DNA of 32,972 nt. Source: an uncultured Alphaproteobacteria bacterium. GTDB taxonomy: Bacteria > Pseudomonadota > Alphaproteobacteria > Methylaequorales > Methylaequoraceae. Positions 27,913 through 32,972 of this stretch are shown in pieces (within the stretch, counting starts at the first letter, position 1; each line of letters opens with the position of its first letter). The notes under the pieces were generated by a model. The model made no database searches. It was not told the DNA's origin and saw only the letters and a program-made list of their open reading frames with translations. The stretch is taken from positions 151,066-184,037 of the forward strand of contig CACEWP010000002.1 of assembly GCA_902563305.1 (NCBI GenBank), read 5' to 3'. Made by a program: the position numbers and the translations under genes.

Positions 27913-27947
27913 AAATAAACCAATTCTATGTTTATGTCGTATATAAG

Positions 27948-27956
27948 TTATCCACA
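27948..27956 (+). promoter_or_regulatory. Perfect DnaA box
   Basis: TTATCCACA matches the canonical DnaA-binding 9-mer exactly. It lies in the 83-bp gap between the phosphodiesterase gene and tolC. Confidence 0.5.
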
Positions 27957-27966
27957 ATGTTTTTAC

Positions 27967-27975
27967 TGTGGAAAA
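27967..27975 (-). promoter_or_regulatory. Second DnaA-box-like 9-mer, inverted
   Basis: On the minus strand this reads TTTTCCACA, which fits the relaxed DnaA consensus TTWTNCACA. It faces the box at 27948-27956 across ten bases, so the two also form an inverted repeat (8 of 9 positions) able to fold as a hairpin. This could instead serve as a regulator site or terminator-like stem upstream of tolC. Confidence 0.45.
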
Positions 27976-27995
27976 GTTTAGTGGTGAAGTAGAAA

Positions 27996-29315
27996 ATGGG
28001 AAAACTTTTTTTTAAACTTGTTATTTTCACATGCTTGTGTGTAACCAATATTTTTGCACAAGAAAAACCAGAGATTATTCCCTACAACCTAGAAGCTGCA
28101 TTAAAAACAGTATTAAATAATCATAAAACAATATTGGCAACAAAAAGTGATATCAAAGCTGCTGAACTAAGAGTTAAGCAATCTAAAGGAGGCTTCTTTC
28201 CCTCTCTTGACGTTACAGCAAATTGGGGGCATGAGAATATTATTAAATATGGCCCGGGAAATAATACACAGCTTAATGCAAGAGATGCGACGGCTAAATT
28301 AACTCAGACAATTACAGATTTTGGTCTTACCAAGTCAACTGTAAAAACTTCTAAGTTATCACTTAAACAAACTAAGGCAACTGAAACGCAAATTAAGAAT
28401 GATATATTATTAAGAGCAATTACTGCATATTTAAGAGTAATTCAGTCCCGAGAAAGCGTCAGATATGCTATACAATCAGTTGCAAATATTAAGAAACAAA
28501 CTGAACTGGAAGATGCAGCTGTATCAGCTGGAGGTGGTTTAACATCAGATGTTCTTCAAGCAAAAACTCAACTTGCGGGTGCTCAAGCCCGTTTAATTCA
28601 GTTTGAAGGCGTTCTTGCTGCATCGAGGCACGAATTCGAATATGTATTTGGTTCATTTCCCGAGAATTTAAATTCTTTGAGTTTACTAAAGTCTGTATTT
28701 GATAAATTACCAAAAACTATTGAGGAAGCTGAAGAATCTACAATGAAAAATAATCCTACACTTTTGGCAGCTAGAATTAATGAAGATATAGGTAAAGAGG
28801 CAATAAATACTGCGAAATCAAATCTATATCCGACGCTTAAAGGTATAATTAGCCATTCTGAAAAACAAGATTTTGGAGGTATAGTTGGTTTTAAAAGAGA
28901 AACTTCAGCGAAAGTTGATTTTGCTTACCCGTTAAATTTGAGTCTTTCTGAGTACGCAGGAAAGGATGCCGCTGTGGAATCTTATCTCGCTACATCTACA
29001 AGGATCAGGGATCAAGAAGACATGATAATGCAAATGCTAAGAACCACTTGGGATGGACTTAAAACTGCGCAACAAAATGCTCAATTTCTCACAAATCAAG
29101 CCAGAATCTCTGGAGAATTTCTAGAATTGGCAAGAAAAGAAAGACAAGCGGGAAATAGAACACTATTAGATGTATTAGGCGGAGAGACAGCTCTTATAAA
29201 TGCTCAAGCTGACGCAATTGCAGCAAAGATAGAAGTATTGATAAATAGTTATACACTTCTAAGCTTGATGGGGGGCCTATCCATTGATTCAATTGAAATT
29301 GTTGAAAAAGAGTAG
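27996..29315 (+). CDS. tolC: TolC-family outer-membrane efflux/secretion channel
   Basis: This 439-residue protein has a signal peptide ending IFA|Q, then the TolC-type duplicated helical hairpin and barrel structure: N-terminal LEAALKTVLNNHKTILATKS, first repeat with SLDVTANWGHEN, RAITAYLRVIQSRESVRYA, second repeat with PTLLAARINEDIGKEA and TLKGIISHSEKQ, and a C-terminal RTLLDVLGGETALINAQADA. TolC forms the outer-membrane exit of type I secretion and efflux systems. No ABC transporter or membrane-fusion protein lies in the window. Placement directly before the RTX-like gene suggests it exports that protein. Confidence 0.92.
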   Translation: MGKLFFKLVIFTCLCVTNIFAQEKPEIIPYNLEAALKTVLNNHKTILATKSDIKAAELRVKQSKGGFFPSLDVTANWGHENIIKYGPGNNTQLNARDATAKLTQTITDFGLTKSTVKTSKLSLKQTKATETQIKNDILLRAITAYLRVIQSRESVRYAIQSVANIKKQTELEDAAVSAGGGLTSDVLQAKTQLAGAQARLIQFEGVLAASRHEFEYVFGSFPENLNSLSLLKSVFDKLPKTIEEAEESTMKNNPTLLAARINEDIGKEAINTAKSNLYPTLKGIISHSEKQDFGGIVGFKRETSAKVDFAYPLNLSLSEYAGKDAAVESYLATSTRIRDQEDMIMQMLRTTWDGLKTAQQNAQFLTNQARISGEFLELARKERQAGNRTLLDVLGGETALINAQADAIAAKIEVLINSYTLLSLMGGLSIDSIEIVEKE

Positions 29316-29333
29316 GTTTTTAATTTTGTAAAA

Positions 29334-29359
29334 AAGTAAATTTGATCTATAATTTACTT
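29334..29359. repeat. Perfect 9-bp inverted repeat before the FecR/RTX gene
   Basis: AAGTAAATT (29334-29342) and AATTTACTT (29351-29359) are exact reverse complements separated by eight bases. It sits between the tolC stop and the ribosome-binding site at 29374-29377. It could be an operator, or a weak stem affecting the transcript; with a single G-C pair it would be a poor intrinsic terminator. Confidence 0.5.
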
Positions 29360-29384
29360 ATATTTAAAAAATTGGAGTAAACTC

Positions 29385-32300
29385 TTGATTACAAATAATT
29401 TAAATCAGTTAGAACAACCATTTACATCCTATTACGCAGGTAATTCATTAGACATAAATGGAGTCCCTTCTTGGTTTCCAAAAGCGCAATTATCTCGAAT
29501 TGAGAGTGATTTAGTTGCTATTTCTCCAGCAGGAGAAAGAATAAAATTTATTGATTATTTTGTAAATTTTGATTTACCTTCTATTCAGACTGAAAATGGT
29601 TTGCTATTCAAGGGCTCTCTAATTGAATCTTTAGCTGGACCATTAGCTCCAGGTCAATATGTACAGGCATCTGATGGTAATGTACTATCTATAGGTGAGG
29701 TGTCTAATGTTTCAGGATCCGCTAAAGCAACAAGGTTAGATGGAACTACTGTTAATTTAGCAAACGGAGATCCAGTTTTTCAAGGAGACACTGTCGAAGT
29801 TTCAAGTTCAGGTGCAGTTGGTCTAGTTTTTTTAGATAAAACGACTCTTTCATTATCTGAAGGAGGAAAAATGATTTTAGATGAACTTATATATGATCCA
29901 TCAACCGGAACTGGAAGCATGGCTGTTGACATGGTTGAAGGTGCATTTAGTTTTGTTAGTGGAGAAATAGCTAAAACTGGGCCTGATGCTATGAAAGTAT
30001 CAACACCAGTTGCAACAATTGGAATTAGAGGAACAACTGTCGCTGGAAAAGCCGCTGTTGAAGGAAATGAAAATTCATTCACTTTATTACAAGATGCTGA
30101 TGGAGGAGTAGGTCAGATTTCAGTAAGTAATGCTGGTGGTACACAGGTCCTTTCGCAAGTTGGTGCAACTACAAACATTGTAAGTTTTACTGCACCACCA
30201 CCACCACCTATTATTTTATCTGCTGCTCAAATTCAAGCTAATTATGGAACAGCTTTAAATGTTTTGCCACCAACACCAGTTGTAGCACCAACACCTCAAG
30301 TGGCTCCTGAACCCCAACAACAGCAGCAGCAGGAAGCACAAGAGGAGGCCCAGGCAGAAGAGGAAGCCTCAGAGGAAGAAGCAGTTTCTGAAGAAGAAGG
30401 ACAAGCTGAAGAAGAAGGTCCCCCTGAAGGAGAGGAAGCTTTGCCAGATGGTGAAGAAGGCCCCCCTGAAGGAGAGGAAGGTCCCCCTGAAGGAGAAGAG
30501 GGACCTCCTGTTGGACCAGATGGTGAACCTTTGGCCGAGGGTGAAGGTCCTCCAGAGGGTGAAGGTCCTGCAGTTGGCCCTGATGGAGAAGTATTAGCTG
30601 AGGGTGAGGGAGGTCCACCTGTTGGACCTGATGGAGAGCCGTTACCAGCTGGTGAAGGAGGTCCACCAATCGGTCCTGATGGCGAACCATTACCACCTGG
30701 AGAGGGAGGTCCACCAATCGGTCCTGATGGCGAACCATTGGCTGGAGACTTTGGTCCTGGAGGTCCACCTGTTGGACCTGACGGCGAACCATTGCCACCT
30801 GGTCAAGGAGGCCCCCCGATTGGACCTGATGGTGAACCACTACCCCCTGGAGACTTTGGTCCTGGTGGTCCAACTCCAGAACAAGACGCGGCAGCAAGAG
30901 AGGCTTTTGAAACAGCTTTAGCAGCCGGATTGTCTCCAGAAGAAGCAATGGCTGAAGCTGCTGCTGCTGCTGGTTTTCCTGAACCCCCAGGTGGCTTTGG
31001 AGCGGATCCACTAGCCAATACTGCTGGTGGAGCTAACTTTGCTGGAGACTTTGGCCCTGGTGGTCCTGGAGACTTTGGCCCTGGTGGTCCTGGAGACTTT
31101 GGTCCTGGAGGTCCTGGAGATTTTGGTCCTGGCGGTCCTGGAGACTTTGGTCCTGGCGGTCCTGGAGATTTTGGTCCTGGCGGTCCTGGAGATTTTGGTG
31201 GTGATCCATTTGGCGGTCCTGGAGGTTTTGCGGATTTTGGTCCTGGTGGTCCTGGAGATTTTGGTGGTGGTCCATTTGGTGGTCCTGGAGGTTTTGCGGA
31301 TTTTGGCCCTGGTGGTCCTGGAGATTTTGGAGGCGGTCCTGGAGGTTTTGGCCCTGGTGGCCCTGGTGGTCCTGGAGGTTTTGCGGATTTTGGTCCTGGT
31401 GGGCCTGGAGGATTTGGTCCTGGTGGGCCCGGTGATTTTGGTCCTGGTGGTCCTGGAGATTTTGGAGGTGGTCCTGGAGATTTTGGTCCTGGCGGTCCTG
31501 GTGGTTTTGGTTCAGGTCCAGGTGGTCCATCCGGAGGATCTCCAGGTGGATTTGGTGATCCTTTTGGTGGACCCGCTGGAATGGTGCCTTCACAATTTAT
31601 GGGTGCTCAGCCGCCTGGTGCTGCATCATTTGCTCCAATTGGTGCTCCTGTAATGAATTTTGGTCCAGGTCCTATTGGAGGTTTTGGCCCAGGTCCTGTT
31701 GGAGGTTTTGGCCCAGGTCCTGTTGGAGGTTTTGGCCCAAGCCCAATGAGTGGATTTGGAGACCCTTTTGGAGGTGGTCCAGGTGGAGGATTTGGAGATC
31801 CTTTTGGTGGTCCAAGTGGATTTGGAGATCCTTTTGGTGGTCCAAGTGGAGGATTTGGAGATCCTTTTGGAGGTCCAGGTGGAGGATTTGGAGATCCTTT
31901 TGGAGGTCCTGGTGGTTTTTTTGATCCAATGGGTGGTGGTTATGGACCTGAACCTGGTCCAGTAGGAGATTATTTTTTTGAAGATCCAGGATTGTATGAT
32001 CATTATTACGACCCACATCACGAGGCTGAGGCTGAGGGAAGTGGAGGTGGAAGCGGAGGCGGAAGTTCTGCTACAACATTTATTGGGACAGGTGGTGTGG
32101 ATAATGTCGATAAATCATCTGAGACTGTATCATGGAGATTGGAAGGATATAGCGGAAACGATGTGCTGGAAGGTGGTTCGGCAGCAGATACGTTTTGGGG
32201 TGCAATTGGTGACGACACTTTAACTGGTAATGGAGGACCTGATATCTTTTATTACGGAGATAATACTGAAGGAACTGATACAATAACTGACTTTGCTAGT

Positions 32301-32702
32301 ATTGATGAGTTAAGATTTGCCCAACCATTTTCTAGCGCATACACGAGATCTAGCTACACTACAGATTCCTCGAGCAGCGGTCAAACATTTAATATTGGAG
32401 CATCAGGTAATCAACTTCCAAAAGTATTTAACTTTACTGCAAATAACAGTAATTATAGCTCTGCTTCAGGAACAAAAACTTTTCTTAGTGGTCTTACGAT
32501 TACTACCGATGGAAGTACTGCAATATCTAGTACAGAGAGTTTTATTCTTGTAACTGGAAATGGAACTCATTCCGCAGTTTATGGATGGACCGACACTGGT
32601 GATGGTGTGATTTCTAATGGTGAATTATTTGGTTTAGCAGTTCTTAGTAACACAGATAATGATACTTTAGCATCTGCAAATTTTAGTTTTGGAACAATAT
32701 AG
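29385..32702 (+). CDS. FecR-domain / RTX-like secreted protein with Gly-Pro repeat arrays
   Basis: This 1105-residue protein has no Sec signal peptide. In order: an N-terminal segment (1-95), a FecR-type domain (about 100-265; GDPVFQGDTVEVSSSGAVGL, then STPVATIGIRGTTVAG), a Pro/Gln/Glu linker (270-345), 16-residue GGPPxGPDGEPLPPGE repeats (345-495), a short Ala-rich helix (497-530), GDFGPGGP arrays (about 553-727), FGPGPVGG and FGDPFGGPSG repeats (759-848), a Tyr/His/Asp patch (863-880), a degenerate RTX-like stretch (897-972; GNDVLEGGSAADTFWG, GDDTLTGNGGPDIF) and a terminal beta-rich domain. RTX-type tails are type I secretion substrates, consistent with tolC upstream. TTG start is supported by GGAG seven bases before it. 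Its role, possibly adhesion or matrix, is inferred. Confidence 0.85.
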   Translation: MITNNLNQLEQPFTSYYAGNSLDINGVPSWFPKAQLSRIESDLVAISPAGERIKFIDYFVNFDLPSIQTENGLLFKGSLIESLAGPLAPGQYVQASDGNVLSIGEVSNVSGSAKATRLDGTTVNLANGDPVFQGDTVEVSSSGAVGLVFLDKTTLSLSEGGKMILDELIYDPSTGTGSMAVDMVEGAFSFVSGEIAKTGPDAMKVSTPVATIGIRGTTVAGKAAVEGNENSFTLLQDADGGVGQISVSNAGGTQVLSQVGATTNIVSFTAPPPPPIILSAAQIQANYGTALNVLPPTPVVAPTPQVAPEPQQQQQQEAQEEAQAEEEASEEEAVSEEEGQAEEEGPPEGEEALPDGEEGPPEGEEGPPEGEEGPPVGPDGEPLAEGEGPPEGEGPAVGPDGEVLAEGEGGPPVGPDGEPLPAGEGGPPIGPDGEPLPPGEGGPPIGPDGEPLAGDFGPGGPPVGPDGEPLPPGQGGPPIGPDGEPLPPGDFGPGGPTPEQDAAAREAFETALAAGLSPEEAMAEAAAAAGFPEPPGGFGADPLANTAGGANFAGDFGPGGPGDFGPGGPGDFGPGGPGDFGPGGPGDFGPGGPGDFGPGGPGDFGGDPFGGPGGFADFGPGGPGDFGGGPFGGPGGFADFGPGGPGDFGGGPGGFGPGGPGGPGGFADFGPGGPGGFGPGGPGDFGPGGPGDFGGGPGDFGPGGPGGFGSGPGGPSGGSPGGFGDPFGGPAGMVPSQFMGAQPPGAASFAPIGAPVMNFGPGPIGGFGPGPVGGFGPGPVGGFGPSPMSGFGDPFGGGPGGGFGDPFGGPSGFGDPFGGPSGGFGDPFGGPGGGFGDPFGGPGGFFDPMGGGYGPEPGPVGDYFFEDPGLYDHYYDPHHEAEAEGSGGGSGGGSSATTFIGTGGVDNVDKSSETVSWRLEGYSGNDVLEGGSAADTFWGAIGDDTLTGNGGPDIFYYGDNTEGTDTITDFASIDELRFAQPFSSAYTRSSYTTDSSSSGQTFNIGASGNQLPKVFNFTANNSNYSSASGTKTFLSGLTITTDGSTAISSTESFILVTGNGTHSAVYGWTDTGDGVISNGELFGLAVLSNTDNDTLASANFSFGTI
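30414..30875 (+). repeat. Coding repeats of a 16-residue Pro/Gly/Glu unit
   Basis: Imperfect units of about 48 bp encode GGPPxGPDGEPLPPGE-like segments. The first units are Glu-rich and shorter (GPPEGEE); the later ones are very similar to each other, differing mainly at Val/Ile and Gln/Glu, and two are extended by GDFGP, the motif used in the next array. Confidence 0.85.
31044..31560 (+). repeat. 24-bp coding repeats encoding GDFGPGGP and variants
   Basis: Six back-to-back 24-bp units (31044-31187) encode exactly GDFGPGGP; third-position changes distinguish the copies. They are followed by a mosaic of related units with inserts such as GGDPFGGPGGFAD (about 31188-31560). Units are coding, in frame and without spacers, so this is not a CRISPR array. 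Confidence 0.9.
31660..31915 (+). repeat. Coding repeats FGPGPVGG and FGDPFGGPSG
   Basis: Two further short arrays follow a non-repetitive interval. Three nearly identical 24-bp units encode GFGPGPVG and variants, then about five 24-33-bp units encode FGDPFGGP(S/G)GG. They share Phe-Gly-Asp/Pro content with the preceding array. Confidence 0.85.
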
Positions 32703-32836
32703 TTTTAAATTAAATCTAAATGTGTATTAAAACACTTGTGTAATGCTACTAGATTCTGGTTGTTTAACTCCATACTTTTGTTAAATAAATTATTAATTAT
32801 GTCGATTAATCATTATGAAATAAGCGGTTATAGGAT

Positions 32837-32972
32837 GTGTTTACAGAAACTGAAATAAATACAGAAAACAGAGACAAGATACAAGAATTAAAGTCTTCTA
32901 TATCTAATTTAAAAGATAAATTATATGTTCTTGATCTTAAAAAAGATCTCAAAGAATTTATTCATAAAAATG
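32837..32972 (+). CDS. prfB: Possible N-terminus of peptide chain release factor 2 (cut by window end)
   Basis: A frame open to the window edge gives 45 residues (GTG start at 32837; an in-frame TAG lies just upstream). The segment KIQELKSSISNLKDKLYVLD followed by LKKDLKEFIHKN resembles the helical N-terminus of alphaproteobacterial RF2 (pattern I-D-E-I-K-Q-S-I...L-D). An AGGA lies only one base before the GTG, so the start is uncertain. A different coiled-coil protein is possible. Confidence 0.4.
   Translation, partial: MFTETEINTENRDKIQELKSSISNLKDKLYVLDLKKDLKEFIHKN

Noticed and set aside
27948-27975. Chromosomal replication origin
   Set aside because: Only two DnaA boxes are seen, with no cluster and no dnaA, parA or hemE-type neighbours.
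27913-27995. CRP-type cAMP receptor site near the cyclase cluster
   Set aside because: TGTGA-N6-TCACA was not found here; the inverted repeat has the opposite order (CCACA then TGTGG).
31044-31187. Regular 24-bp repeats as a CRISPR array
   Set aside because: There are no spacers, the units are contiguous and in frame, and no cas genes are present.
31044-31560. Collagen-like protein
   Set aside because: The arrays are Gly- and Pro-rich but do not keep glycine at every third residue, so a collagen triple helix is not supported.
30238-32283. Several long open frames on the minus strand and in other plus-strand frames across the repeat arrays
   Set aside because: They arise because Gly/Pro repeats lack stops in the other frames. 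Their translations are low-complexity (Leu/Gln/Asp/His repeats), while the frame from 29385 carries recognisable FecR and RTX-like domains at both ends.
32716-32740. Transcription terminator after the RTX gene
   Set aside because: Only a four-base-pair stem (GTGT/ACAC) with no following T run is visible; too weak to call.

Overview
The window looks like chromosomal DNA from a small-genome, very AT-rich alphaproteobacterium, probably a marine oligotroph of the SAR11/HIMB59/AEGEAN-169 kind. The evidence is the strong A+T bias and Lys/Asn/Ile-rich proteins, near-zero intergenic space with many start/stop overlaps, alphaproteobacterial gene blocks (serS-pcm, DUF815 ATPase | yajC-secD-secF, uvrA | ssb-gyrA-coaD-ppi, recG | sdhE-mfd) and a nickel superoxide dismutase. 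The taxonomic placement is inference. No insertion sequence, prophage, integrase or CRISPR array was seen.

Layout. 1-2686 (+): serS (5' end outside the window), pcm and an NlpD-like LysM/LytM lipoprotein. 2688-3467 (-): DUF815 ATPase. 3576-6345 (+): yajC-secD-secF of the Sec translocon. 6340-7152 (-): the pair sodN-sodX (Ni-SOD and its maturation protease). 7258-8099 (+): two overlapping unrecognised genes. 8100-10925 (-): uvrA. 10999-15134 (+): ssb, gyrA, coaD and a secreted cyclophilin. 15188-15901 (+): tRNA-Lys(UUU) followed after only 14 nt by a DUF502 membrane protein. 15879-17945 (-): recG. 17976-23085 (+): sdhE, mfd, an MFS-like permease and a parvulin. 23107-23470 (-): a small gene split by a one-base frameshift.

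23515-32702 (+) is the most unusual part. After a small unknown gene and a DUF192 protein come a coiled-coil protein built from four 36-residue repeats, a GAF-GAF-PAS class III nucleotide cyclase with TPR-like tail, an HD-type protein with the metal-binding signature of class I cyclic-nucleotide phosphodiesterases, a TolC-family outer-membrane channel, and a 1105-residue FecR/RTX-type protein with long Gly-Pro-Asp-Phe repeat arrays. Read together, this suggests a local cAMP synthesis/degradation module next to a type I secretion pore and a large, probably secreted, surface protein. That functional link is inference from gene order. A pair of inverted DnaA-box sequences lies just upstream of tolC, and a perfect AT-rich inverted repeat lies just upstream of the FecR/RTX gene.

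The window ends in the first 45 codons of an open frame that resembles the N-terminus of release factor 2 (prfB).

No gene-free stretch longer than 300 bases exists. The largest is about 134 nt (32703-32836), where only a weak short hairpin was seen.
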